This document shows, one piece after another, positions 1 through 7,674 of a stretch of DNA of 64,000 nt (position 1 is the stretch's first letter; the number at the start of each line of letters is the position of its first letter). Below the pieces are notes generated by a model. The model did not search any database. It was not told the origin of the DNA and saw nothing but the letters and a program-made list of their open reading frames with translations. The DNA comes from Leptotrichia sp. oral taxon 218. GTDB taxonomy: Bacteria > Fusobacteriota > Fusobacteriia > Fusobacteriales > Leptotrichiaceae. Both the position numbers and the translations under genes were made by a program. Location of the stretch: assembly GCF_018128225.1 (NCBI RefSeq), contig NZ_CP072377.1, positions 1,550,001 through 1,614,000 of the forward strand, read 5' to 3'.

Positions 1-1
1 A

Positions 2-571
2 AAAAGTACTGTCAGCCGAATTTTAAAAGATAAAGGGTTTTGTTTTATTGACTTAGACATAATTTCTCATGATGTTATTCAAGATTCAAAAATAAAAGCA
101 GAACTTTTTAAAAATTTTGGAAGTGAAATTTTTGACAAAGAAGAGATTTCAAGAAAAAAATTGGGAAAAGTCGTCTTTGAGGATAAAAATAAATTGGAGA
201 GATTAAATTCTATTATGCATCCTGAAATTTTAAAAAGAATGCGAAAAAAAATTGAAAAAATTAAAGAAAAAATTGTATTTGTGGAAATTCAGCTGCTTTT
301 TGAAGTTGGATGGGAGCGTGAATTTGACTTAATTTTACTTGTTTGGTCTGATAAAAATACCCAAATTAAGAGAGTTTTGGCTAGAGATAAGCGGAGTGAA
401 AATGAAACAAAAAATATAATAAATTCTCAAATTTCTTTAGACGAAAAAATAAAAAAAAGCGATTATGTCATTGAAAATAACAACGATAATTTAGAAGATT
501 TAAAAAATAAAATAGATAATTTTATTAATTTTTTAGAAACTAAACTAAATTTTGAAAAAAAAGAGGTGTAA
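2..571 (+). CDS. coaE: Dephospho-CoA kinase, 5' end outside the window
   Basis: CoaE phosphorylates the 3'-hydroxyl of dephospho-CoA, the last step of coenzyme A synthesis in the cytoplasm. The frame is open from base 2 and enters inside the P-loop (K-S-T-V-S), followed by the FIDLDIISHDV segment that matches the CoaE substrate-binding region, and then by a lid-like stretch (RVLARDKRSENET). A TTG at 161 is only an internal codon; homology continues upstream to the window edge, so the true start is missing. The stop is one base before the next gene's ATG, so the two are probably co-transcribed. Confidence 0.9.
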   Translation, partial: KSTVSRILKDKGFCFIDLDIISHDVIQDSKIKAELFKNFGSEIFDKEEISRKKLGKVVFEDKNKLERLNSIMHPEILKRMRKKIEKIKEKIVFVEIQLLFEVGWEREFDLILLVWSDKNTQIKRVLARDKRSENETKNIINSQISLDEKIKKSDYVIENNNDNLEDLKNKIDNFINFLETKLNFEKKEV

Positions 572-572
572 A

Positions 573-1382
573 ATGAAAAAAACAATATTATTAATTACTT
601 TGGCTATTGTAGCTAGTCTAGCTGGTCTTATAGCTTGGCTTTCTGTACCGTTTAATATTCTTATAATTGGAAGTGACGCTTATGCAAATCAACCAACAAA
701 AGGTTCAAGAAGTGACGGATTAATTCTTGTTAGAGTTGTACCACTTACAGCTCAAATTAAAATGGTTTCAATTCCCAGAGATTCTTACGCTGAGATTCCT
801 TGCGAAAATTATAAAATGGACAAAATTACGCACTCTCACGCTTTTGGAGGAACTCCTTGTACTGTGGAAGCTGTAGAAAAATTGCTTGATGTAAAAGTTG
901 ATTACCATATTTTATTTAGATTTGAAAATGTTATGGATATCACAACAATGATTGGCGGAGTTGATGTTGTTGCAAATCACACATTTAACCAAGATTATTT
1001 TGATCAGGAAGTTTTTCACTTTAACAAAGGACAAGTTTATAACTTAAAGGGACGACAAGCACTTGCTTATACAAGACATAGAAAAAGTGATACGGCTTTT
1101 AAGCGGGATGAAAGACAGCGACAAGTTATACAAGGAATTGTGCAAAAACTTTCAACTCCTTCAGGATGGAAATATATTCCAAAAGTTTTGGATTACGCCA
1201 AAAAAAATATGGAAATTCAAGTAAATCCTATAAAAGCTCTAAGTGCTGCACCTGCAATTTTATTACATCATCCAATTGAACAACATGAACTGCAAGGAGA
1301 CGGACGAATGATTAATGGTGTTTATTACTATATCTTAAACGATAATTCACTAAACGACATAATTTATGATTTTCAAAATTAA
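573..1382 (+). CDS. LytR-CpsA-Psr (LCP) family cell-envelope protein
   Basis: LCP proteins are membrane-anchored enzymes that transfer polyprenyl-linked glycopolymers to the cell wall or act in related envelope reactions. The N-terminus has one hydrophobic segment (about residues 4-24) with the rest outside. LCP hallmarks follow: FNILIIGSDA, a GSRSDGLILVRV block, VSIPRDSY with the conserved Arg/Asp, and a late QALAYTRHRKSDTAFKRDERQRQ block with the Arg residues that contact the phosphate groups. ATG 573 is preferred over the in-frame TTG 552 because AGAGGTG lies directly before it. It follows coaE by one base. The glycopolymer substrate cannot be read from sequence. Confidence 0.9.
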   Translation: MKKTILLITLAIVASLAGLIAWLSVPFNILIIGSDAYANQPTKGSRSDGLILVRVVPLTAQIKMVSIPRDSYAEIPCENYKMDKITHSHAFGGTPCTVEAVEKLLDVKVDYHILFRFENVMDITTMIGGVDVVANHTFNQDYFDQEVFHFNKGQVYNLKGRQALAYTRHRKSDTAFKRDERQRQVIQGIVQKLSTPSGWKYIPKVLDYAKKNMEIQVNPIKALSAAPAILLHHPIEQHELQGDGRMINGVYYYILNDNSLNDIIYDFQN

Positions 1383-1409
1383 ACAAAATTTTTTAAATTA
1401 TTTTTTTAT

Positions 1410-1900
1410 TAAATAGTACAAGAACACTCGCAACTTTATTCGTGAGATGAATTGCACGAAAATTTTAGTAAGCATATAGAGAAACTTGTATGTAGACACG
1501 GAGCAAAACCGTACAACAAAGAAACTGAACTGCTGGGAACTCTTAAAGCTAGTATAACCACAACATAATATCTAGGTAATAATATATGGTATAAGTGTGA
1601 TGGTGGCGAAAGCAGAAAAAATATACTAGATGGTGCAAGGTTAAATCCTAAACATTATGATAATAGACAATCAGCAGCTAAGCCTGAAAAGGAAAGTTCA
1701 ACGACTATCCCTCGTGAGGGGAGTACAATACAAGCGATTGGTATTGGAAGTGGTTTCGCCTAAGTCCTTGAAATAGGATATGGATAAGATATAGTCTGTG
1801 CTTGTTAGAGATAACAAGAAGTTCATGAGAGAACTGCATAAGTAGTTAGCGTACTTATGTGAACGACGCTTCCCGCTGCTGCGGGGTTTTAAAAACTTTA
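1410..1900 (+). ncRNA. Group I intron ribozyme region of IStron copy 1
   Basis: The four classical conserved group I segments appear in order: P-like (GATGGTGCAAGGTTAAATCC, about 1628-1647), Q (AATCAGCAGC, 1669-1678), R (GTTCAACGACTA, 1696-1707) and S (AAGATATAGTC, 1786-1796). R and S form a perfect P7 helix (GACTAT/ATAGTC). A GC hairpin (CCCTCGTGAGGG) follows R. The 5' splice site would be at the element's first base. The 3' splice site would be at the element's right end, more than a kilobase away, with tnpB lying in a peripheral loop. The catalytic fold is inferred from these motifs; no full folding was done. Confidence 0.8.
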
Positions 1901-1984
1901 AAAATATTTAAAAAATATTACTTTTTAATAGATAAAATGTAGGATATATAGTATAATATCTCTGATGAAAAGGAGGTGATATCT

Positions 1985-3232
1985 ATGTATTTAACTTTAA
2001 AACAACAGGTAAAACATCTTAGTAAAAAGGAGTTTAGAAATTTAAAATATTTGTGCCATATAGCTAAAAATTTAAAGAATCAAGCTATATATAATGTTAG
2101 ACAATACTATTTTAAAAATAAAAAGTATTTAAGTTATAACGAAAACTATAAAATGCTTAAAAACAGTGAGAACTATAAGAAGTTAAATTCTAATATGGCT
2201 CAACAAATTCTAAAAGAAGTAGACGGAAGTTTCAAATCATTTTTTGGACTTTTAAAACTTGCTAAAAATGGTCAATACGATAATAAAAAAATAAAATTAC
2301 CTAAATATCTTGCTAAAGATGGATTTACTACTCTTGTTATAGGTTTTGTTAGATTAAAAGATGATATTCTGAGAGTTCCTTATTCAAATTCGTTTAAGAA
2401 AATTCATCAGGAAGTTAAAATTAAGTTACCACCAGTATTAAAAGACAAGAAGATAAAAGAAATTAGAATAATACCAAAACAATATTCTAGGTACTTTGAA
2501 ATTCAATATACTTATGAGGTAGAAGAAGTTCAAAGGGAATTAAATGAAAACAATGCACTAGGAATTGATTTAGGCATAGACAATCTATGTACTTGTGTAA
2601 CTAATAATGGAGCATCATTCATAATAGATGGTAGAAAATTAAAGTCAATTAATCAATACTATAATAAGATAAATGCAAAATTACAAAGTATAAAAGATAA
2701 GCAAAAGACCTCCCGCACAACATTAAGGCAAAAGAGAATAGCTAGAAAGAGAAATAATCGTATAGAAGATTATCTTTCAAAAGCAGCAAGAATAATTGTA
2801 AATTATTGTCTTAATAATGATATAGGAAAAATAATTTTAGGATATAATGAAGATTTTCAAAGAAAATCAAATATTGGAAGTATAAATAATCAAAACTTTG
2901 TAAGTATACCATATGGAAAATTAAGAGATAAATTAATATACCTATGTAAACTATACGGAATAGAATTTAAACTGCAAGAAGAGAGTTATACATCAAAAGC
3001 AAGTTTCTTTGATGGAGATGAAATTCCAATATATGATAAAGAAAATCAAAAAGAATATATATTCAGTGGAAAAAGAATAAAAAGAGGACTATATCAAACA
3101 AGTGCAGGTAAACTCATAAATGCAGATTGTAATGGAGCATTAAATATTTTAAGAAAAAGTAAAGTTGTGGACTTAAGCGTCCTATACAATAGAGGTGAGC
3201 TGGACATGCCTAAAAGAATAAGGGTAGTGTAA
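1985..3232 (+). CDS. tnpB: TnpB (IS605 OrfB) RNA-guided nuclease of IStron copy 1
   Basis: TnpB proteins are RuvC-type nucleases guided by an omega RNA made from the element's right end. The split RuvC site is visible: [10 protein letters not shown] (Asp), ILGYNED (Glu) and [11 protein letters not shown] (Asp). The usual four-cysteine zinc finger between the second and third motifs is absent. In its place is a SYTSKASF…[12 protein letters not shown] stretch, known from a zinc-less TnpB branch. ATG 1985 is chosen over GTG 1976 because AGGAGG sits eight bases before it and the second copy starts at the same residue. A TATAAT box at 1952 could be its promoter. The 415-residue protein is nearly identical to the copy at 59925-61172. 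Confidence 0.92.
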   Translation: MYLTLKQQVKHLSKKEFRNLKYLCHIAKNLKNQAIYNVRQYYFKNKKYLSYNENYKMLKNSENYKKLNSNMAQQILKEVDGSFKSFFGLLKLAKNGQYDNKKIKLPKYLAKDGFTTLVIGFVRLKDDILRVPYSNSFKKIHQEVKIKLPPVLKDKKIKEIRIIPKQYSRYFEIQYTYEVEEVQRELNENNALGIDLGIDNLCTCVTNNGASFIIDGRKLKSINQYYNKINAKLQSIKDKQKTSRTTLRQKRIARKRNNRIEDYLSKAARIIVNYCLNNDIGKIILGYNEDFQRKSNIGSINNQNFVSIPYGKLRDKLIYLCKLYGIEFKLQEESYTSKASFFDGDEIPIYDKENQKEYIFSGKRIKRGLYQTSAGKLINADCNGALNILRKSKVVDLSVLYNRGELDMPKRIRVV

Positions 3233-3375
3233 AGCTATCAAACTTCTTAGAAAATTTTTAAATATTTTTAGAGATTTTAGAACCCTGCGACTTTAGTTGT
3301 GGGAGGTTCAGGATATAATAATTATTAATAAAAAAAAATAATAAATTTTTATAAATAATTAAAGAAAGGAGAAAA

Positions 3376-3966
3376 ATGGAAATAAAAAAAGCTGAATTTA
3401 TAAAATCCGCTGTCTACTCAAATGAATATCCAAAATCCAACAATTTTACAGAATTTTCTTTCATTGGACGCTCAAATGTTGGAAAATCTTCGTTGATAAA
3501 TTCTTTGACAAAGCGGAAAAACCTTGCCAGAACAAGTAAGACTCCTGGAAGAACACAATTAATTAACTATTTTTTGATAAATGATAAAATTCATTTTGTC
3601 GATTTGCCTGGTTACGGATTTGCAAAAGTTCCTCAAGCTGTTAAAAAAAATTGGGGAAAAATTATAGAAGATTATTTAACTTCAGATAGAAAAAAAATTG
3701 TGTTTTTACTTTTGGATTTGAGAAGAATTCCGTCAAATGAAGATATGGAGATGTTAAAGTGGCTGGAACACTTTGAAATAGAATATTATATAATTTTTAC
3801 AAAATCTGATAAATTGTCGAATAACGAAAAATTTAAGCAGTTAAAAGAAATTAAGAAAAAACTTGTCTTTGACAACGAAGATGTATTTTTTTATTCGTCA
3901 CTAAAAAATACTGGACGAGAAGAACTTCTTAAATTTATTGAAGAAAAAACTCAAAATTATGAATAA
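3376..3966 (+). CDS. engB: Ribosome biogenesis GTP-binding protein EngB/YsxC
   Basis: EngB is a small essential GTPase needed for assembly of the large ribosomal subunit. All G motifs are present: GRSNVGKSS (G1, about residues 31-39), a conserved TPGRTQ switch region (G2), DLPGYG (G3), TKSD (G4) and a SSLKN-type G5. Its 196 residues match the family length. AAAGGAG precedes the ATG. The gene stands alone between the IStron and a strong hairpin terminator shared with the convergent nagB. Confidence 0.95.
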   Translation: MEIKKAEFIKSAVYSNEYPKSNNFTEFSFIGRSNVGKSSLINSLTKRKNLARTSKTPGRTQLINYFLINDKIHFVDLPGYGFAKVPQAVKKNWGKIIEDYLTSDRKKIVFLLLDLRRIPSNEDMEMLKWLEHFEIEYYIIFTKSDKLSNNEKFKQLKEIKKKLVFDNEDVFFYSSLKNTGREELLKFIEEKTQNYE

Positions 3967-3978
3967 AAAATTTCAAAA

Positions 3979-4016
3979 AAAATATTTCTCTAAAATCCGG
4001 GAGAAATATTTTTTAT
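3979..4016. terminator. Bidirectional terminator between engB and nagB
   Basis: A 12-bp perfect stem (AAAATATTTCTC / GAGAAATATTTT) closes a 10-base loop, with T-rich tails on both strands. It lies between two convergent genes and can serve both. Confidence 0.85.
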
Positions 4017-4018
4017 TT

Positions 4019-4858
4019 TTAACTATTTTTTGACAATTTTATTATTTCATCTTCACATCTTTTCAAATTGGAACTTTCTTTTCCGATTTCTTTAAAATAC
4101 CTATAAGTTTTCACTTTTATATCAGAAGCCGCCTCTTCATCGATAACTAATACAGAATTTTTATGCAACTGCAATGCTGAAATTGTCCAAAGATGATTTA
4201 CTCCACCTTCTATTCCATGATAAACTGCTCTTGATTTTTTATACCCATCTGCAAGTATTATAACTTCATCAGAGTCAGTTAATGTGCCAACTCCAATTGT
4301 AAGTGCAGCATTTGGAACTTTTTTTACATCATTTTCAAAAAATCTAGAATTTGCCAAAATTGTGTCATAAGTCAAATCTTTTTTTCTAGTTCTGGAAGAA
4401 AGCGAAGAACCTGGCTCATTAAAGGCTATGTGACCATCTTCACCAACTCCACCTAAAAATAAATTAATTCCTCCGACTTTTTTTATTTTTTCTTCATATT
4501 CTCGGCATTCTTTTTCCACATCTTGTGCCATTCCGTCCAAAATATTAATATTTTCTTTTTTTATATCAATATATTTAAAAAAATTTTCATTCATAAAATA
4601 ATGATAACTATTTTTATGATTTGCACTTAATCCAACATATTCGTCCATATTAAAAGTTATCACATTTTGAAATGAAATTATTTTCTTTTCATTTAATTCT
4701 ATTAACTTTTTATAAGTTTTAAGAGGTGTCGCTCCAGTTGGAAGTCCTAGTACAAAAGGCTTTTCCTTTGTTGGACTGAATTTTAAAATTCTTTTTGCTA
4801 TTTTATAAGCAGTCCAATTTCCTATTTCTTCTCTATTTTTCAAAATTATAACTTTCAT
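4019..4858 (-). CDS. nagB: Glucosamine-6-phosphate deaminase
   Basis: NagB converts glucosamine-6-phosphate to fructose-6-phosphate and ammonia, feeding amino sugars into glycolysis. Family motifs are clear: [10 protein letters not shown] near the N-terminus, [27 protein letters not shown] with the catalytic Asp/His region, and LTIGVGTL. The ATG at 4858 is taken as the start because GAGGTG lies nine bases upstream; the GTG at 4870 is part of that ribosome site. No nagA or transporter is adjacent, so it appears as a single gene here. Confidence 0.95.
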   Translation of the reverse strand: MKVIILKNREEIGNWTAYKIAKRILKFSPTKEKPFVLGLPTGATPLKTYKKLIELNEKKIISFQNVITFNMDEYVGLSANHKNSYHYFMNENFFKYIDIKKENINILDGMAQDVEKECREYEEKIKKVGGINLFLGGVGEDGHIAFNEPGSSLSSRTRKKDLTYDTILANSRFFENDVKKVPNAALTIGVGTLTDSDEVIILADGYKKSRAVYHGIEGGVNHLWTISALQLHKNSVLVIDEEAASDIKVKTYRYFKEIGKESSNLKRCEDEIIKLSKNS

Positions 4859-4912
4859 CTTTTTTTTCACCTCAACTTTATTTTTATTATTTTAAAACTA
4901 AATAAAGATTAG

Positions 4913-4964
4913 AAAAAAACCGTACCTTTAATCTTATATTTCTCAAGAATTCTGGTACAGTTTT
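4913..4964 (-). terminator. Terminator downstream of rpsT
   Basis: On the minus strand AAACTGTACC pairs with GGTACGGTTT across an AT-rich loop and is followed by a run of T. It sits downstream of rpsT and upstream of nagB, so it should separate the two. Confidence 0.65.
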
Positions 4965-5049
4965 ATATAAAGTAATTTTTATACTCAAATTTTTTAAGTT
5001 TATTATCAAAGTATAATTTAAAAAAAATTTTTTTTTAAACTAATAATAA

Positions 5050-5316
5050 TTAGTTAGCTAATTTGTTGACTTTTAATGCAAGTCTTGATTTTTTTCTTGA
5101 AGCAGTATTTTTTTTGATTACACCTTTAGTTACAGCTTTGTCTAGTTCTTTATAAGCTGCTTGTAATGCTGATTTAGCTTCGTCGACATTTTTAGCTTCC
5201 ACAGCTTTTACAACTTTTTTTACAAAAGTTCTTGTTCTACTTTTAATTGCTTGGTTTCTAAGTGCATTTCTTTCTCCTATAAATACTCTTTTTTTAGATG
5301 CTTTAGAATTTGCCAT
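5050..5316 (-). CDS. rpsT: 30S ribosomal protein S20
   Basis: S20 is a primary 16S rRNA-binding protein of the small subunit. The 88-residue protein starts MANSKASKKRV and is rich in Lys, Arg and Ala, with the typical helical body (RNQAIKSRTRTFVKKV, NTASRKKSRLA). The start at 5316 has AAAGGAGTGAAGAA before it; the frame stays open upstream to 5400 but that part is not S20-like. A promoter about 150 bases upstream implies a long leader. Confidence 0.96.
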   Translation of the reverse strand: MANSKASKKRVFIGERNALRNQAIKSRTRTFVKKVVKAVEAKNVDEAKSALQAAYKELDKAVTKGVIKKNTASRKKSRLALKVNKLAN

Positions 5317-5467
5317 TTCTTCACTCCTTTCGACAAAATTTATATTTTTGCTTAATATGCAGTCAAACAATTTTAAAAAGACATAGCGCCGAATATCCAT
5401 TGTTTGGCTAAACTATTTTTTTTCTTTTTAAATTTGCAATTACTATGAATATCATAATTCACATAAT

Positions 5468-5496
5468 ATACTATCATTTTTTTCAATAAAAATCAA
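5468..5496 (-). promoter_or_regulatory. Predicted promoter of rpsT
   Basis: On the minus strand TTGATT is separated by 17 bases from TAGTAT. It is the best sigma-70-like pair upstream of rpsT and would give a leader of roughly 145 bases. Confidence 0.5.
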
Positions 5497-5531
5497 GTAA
5501 TTTGCACTAAAAAATTTTTTTCAAATTATAG

Positions 5532-5560
5532 TTGAGAATTATCAAAAAAAGTAGTATAAT
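5532..5560 (+). promoter_or_regulatory. Predicted promoter of the YueI-like gene and murA
   Basis: TTGAGA and TATAAT are spaced by exactly 17 bases, a near-consensus sigma-70 promoter about 100 bases upstream of the first gene. It is divergent to the rpsT promoter. The gene-free stretch 5317-5661 holds these two promoters and the leader hairpin, and nothing else recognisable. Confidence 0.7.
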
Positions 5561-5611
5561 GTAAAAATAAGTTAAAAGTCTGAATATTTTTAGATTTTTT
5601 TATTTTGATAA

Positions 5612-5643
5612 AAAAATAACTTGATTTTGAGTTATTTTATTTA
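5612..5643 (+). promoter_or_regulatory. Leader hairpin upstream of the YueI-like gene
   Basis: AAATAACT and AGTTATTT form an 8-bp stem with loop TGATTTTG, followed by TTATTT, ending nine bases before the ribosome site. It could be a weak intrinsic terminator or attenuator in the leader of the murA operon. Confidence 0.35.
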
Positions 5644-5661
5644 GATGAATTGGAGAAAAAA

Positions 5662-6243
5662 ATGAAATACAATGATACAGATTTTATGAGAGATGTAGAA
5701 AAAGTTGCAGATAGAGCGCATAATGCAAAAATTGAATGTAGTTTATATTTGGGAGAATACAAAGAAAGAGTGATAAAGGCTTTGACATTTGATGAAGTTA
5801 ACGAAAAAGGTATTTATTATGAAATCGAAAAAGCTATGGAAGACAAAAATGCCTACAAGCTATTAATTTCTCACCAAGCTGATTTTGTCAATATAAAAAA
5901 ATATATTGAAATTGCTAAGAAAAAAGGAATGTCATACAAAATGATTGACAGTTTAGAATACTCAGGAGATGTCGCTCTTGTCGTCGCAGCTAAAGATGCA
6001 ATTGAACACGGTGAAAATGACAATATTTTAGTACAACCTAAATTGGAAGTTATAAAGCAGAAAAATTTACCGGAAATTTATTATAAATCAATGGAAAAAT
6101 GTATTTGTGAATTTCATTTAGATATAGTTCGGCAAGAATTGCCAAATTACACGAAAAATTATAAAGAAATGGGATTTTTGGACAAATTATTCGGTTCAAA
6201 ATGTCCAATATGTCAAAAATTAGGAGGAAAAAAGCGTGGTTGA
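5662..6243 (+). CDS. YueI-like DUF1694 family protein
   Basis: The function is unknown. The sequence resembles Bacillus YueI-type DUF1694 proteins: a YLGEYKERVIKALT block near the N-terminus, then a predicted alpha/beta body with KLLISHQADF, YIEIAKKKGMSYKMIDS and GDVALVVAAKDAIEH. An unusual C-terminal tail carries cysteines (CICEFH, then CPICQ), a possible metal site. ATG 5662 is preferred over TTG 5650, whose bases lie in the GGAG ribosome site. Its last eight bases overlap murA, so the two genes are translationally coupled. Confidence 0.7.
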   Translation: MKYNDTDFMRDVEKVADRAHNAKIECSLYLGEYKERVIKALTFDEVNEKGIYYEIEKAMEDKNAYKLLISHQADFVNIKKYIEIAKKKGMSYKMIDSLEYSGDVALVVAAKDAIEHGENDNILVQPKLEVIKQKNLPEIYYKSMEKCICEFHLDIVRQELPNYTKNYKEMGFLDKLFGSKCPICQKLGGKKRG

Positions 6244-7504
6244 TGGATTTAAAATAAAAGGAAAAAATAGTTTGAATGGAACTATAAAAGTGAGCGGAGC
6301 TAAAAATGCAGCTCTTCCAATCCTTATTGGAACACTTGTTGCAGAAGGTGAGTATATTTTAAAAAATGTACCAAATTTAAGAGATATTAGAGTTACAATG
6401 AAACTTTTAGAAGATTTGGGAATGAAAACTGAAAAATTGGATGAAACTACTTACAAAATAGTTAATGAAGGATTTGTAAGAAACGAAGCCAGCTATGAAA
6501 TTGTAAAGCAAATGAGAGCTTCATTTTTAGTAATGGGACCTATGATTGCCAATCTTGATGAAACAGTTGTTTCACTTCCTGGAGGATGTGCAATTGGTTC
6601 AAGACCTGTTGACTTGCATTTAAAAGGATTTGAGCTTTTGGGTGCGGAAATTACTAGAATTCATGGATATGTCCATGCAAAATCAGATAATTTAAAAGGA
6701 GCAGAAATTCCATTAGGTTTTCCAAGCGTTGGTGCAACTCAAAACATTATGATGGCTGCAGTAAAAATTCCAGGAAAAACTATCATTTCAAACGCTGCAA
6801 GAGAGCCTGAAATAGTAGATTTAGGAAACTTTTTAACAAAAATGGGAGCTAAAATTAAAGGACTTGGAACTACTAGAATCGAAATTGAAGGAGTAAAAGA
6901 TTTACATGCCGTTGAATATTCAATTATGCCAGATAGAATTGAAGCTGGAACTTATGTAATTGCTTCTTTAATCACTGAAGGAGATTTAAAAATTCAAGAC
7001 GCTAGACTTGACGATTTAGGAGCTTTCAAATCTGACCTTGAAAAAATGGGAGTTAAATTTAAAGAAGAAGGAAACATTTTAACTGTGGAAGGAAATTTAA
7101 AAGAACTAAAACCTTGTAATGTTAAAACTCTTCCACATCCAGGATTTCCAACAGATATGCAGCCACAAATGATGTTACTTCAAACATTGGTAAATGGAAC
7201 TAGCACAATGGAAGAGACTGTATTTGAAAACAGATTTATGCATGTGCCAGAATTTAACAGAATGGGTGCTGACATTATGATAAAAAGAGGAATTGCCGTT
7301 ATAAATGGAGGTGTTTCATTAACTGGTGCCGCTGTTATGTCTTCAGATTTAAGAGCTGGAGCTGCACTTGTACTTGCTGGACTTGCTGCTGAAGGGGAAA
7401 CTATCGTAAACAGAGTTTATCACATTGATCGTGGATACGATAGACTAGAAGCTAAATTAAACGCTGTCGGTGCTGATATTCAAAGAATTAAACTTGATAT
7501 TTAA
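6236..7504 (+). CDS. murA: UDP-N-acetylglucosamine 1-carboxyvinyltransferase
   Basis: MurA transfers enolpyruvate from PEP to UDP-GlcNAc, the first committed step of peptidoglycan synthesis. The N-terminal IKVSGAKNAALPIL motif (Lys/Asn of the active site) is intact. The fosfomycin-target cysteine is present in LPGGCAIGSRPVDLHL, so the enzyme should be of the fosfomycin-sensitive type. The protein is 422 residues, normal for the family. It starts with GTG inside the end of the preceding gene and is followed by a terminator hairpin. Confidence 0.96.
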   Translation: MVDGFKIKGKNSLNGTIKVSGAKNAALPILIGTLVAEGEYILKNVPNLRDIRVTMKLLEDLGMKTEKLDETTYKIVNEGFVRNEASYEIVKQMRASFLVMGPMIANLDETVVSLPGGCAIGSRPVDLHLKGFELLGAEITRIHGYVHAKSDNLKGAEIPLGFPSVGATQNIMMAAVKIPGKTIISNAAREPEIVDLGNFLTKMGAKIKGLGTTRIEIEGVKDLHAVEYSIMPDRIEAGTYVIASLITEGDLKIQDARLDDLGAFKSDLEKMGVKFKEEGNILTVEGNLKELKPCNVKTLPHPGFPTDMQPQMMLLQTLVNGTSTMEETVFENRFMHVPEFNRMGADIMIKRGIAVINGGVSLTGAAVMSSDLRAGAALVLAGLAAEGETIVNRVYHIDRGYDRLEAKLNAVGADIQRIKLDI

Positions 7505-7545
7505 TAATTTTTCTAAATTAAATATTTAATTTAATTAATTTATAA

Positions 7546-7584
7546 AAAATTGACTTTTGTATAAAACAAGAGCCAATTTTTTTA
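7546..7584 (+). terminator. Terminator after murA
   Basis: AAATTG…CAATTT closes an imperfect hairpin (CTTTTGT / ACAAGAG inside) followed by a run of seven T, about 45 bases after the murA stop. Confidence 0.75.
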
Positions 7585-7674
7585 TTTGTTAAAATTTTTT
7601 CTAAAAATATTTTTTTTATAAATAAATTAAAAAAATAAAAGTCCTAAAAAAGAACTTCTATTAATTATATTTTT

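Larger units (their letters stand above)
1410..3311 (+). mobile_element. IStron copy 1: group I intron fused to an IS605-type tnpB element
   Basis: The boundaries come from comparison with the second copy (59846-61792, minus strand). Both begin TAAATAG directly after TTTTAT and both end GGAGGTTCAG, after which the flanks diverge. The left part carries group I intron core elements, the middle encodes TnpB, and both ends have short palindromes (CTCGC…GTGAG at the left, CTGCGAC…GTTGTGGG at the right) of the type bound by HUH transposases. The terminal G fits the conserved last guanosine of a group I intron. No tnpA is present, so movement needs a transposase supplied in trans. This copy lies between the LCP gene and engB and interrupts no coding sequence. 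Confidence 0.85.

Noticed and set aside
5317-5400. Longer S20 start at 5400
   Set aside because: The extra residues are not S20-like, and AAAGGAGTGAAGAA marks the ATG at 5316.
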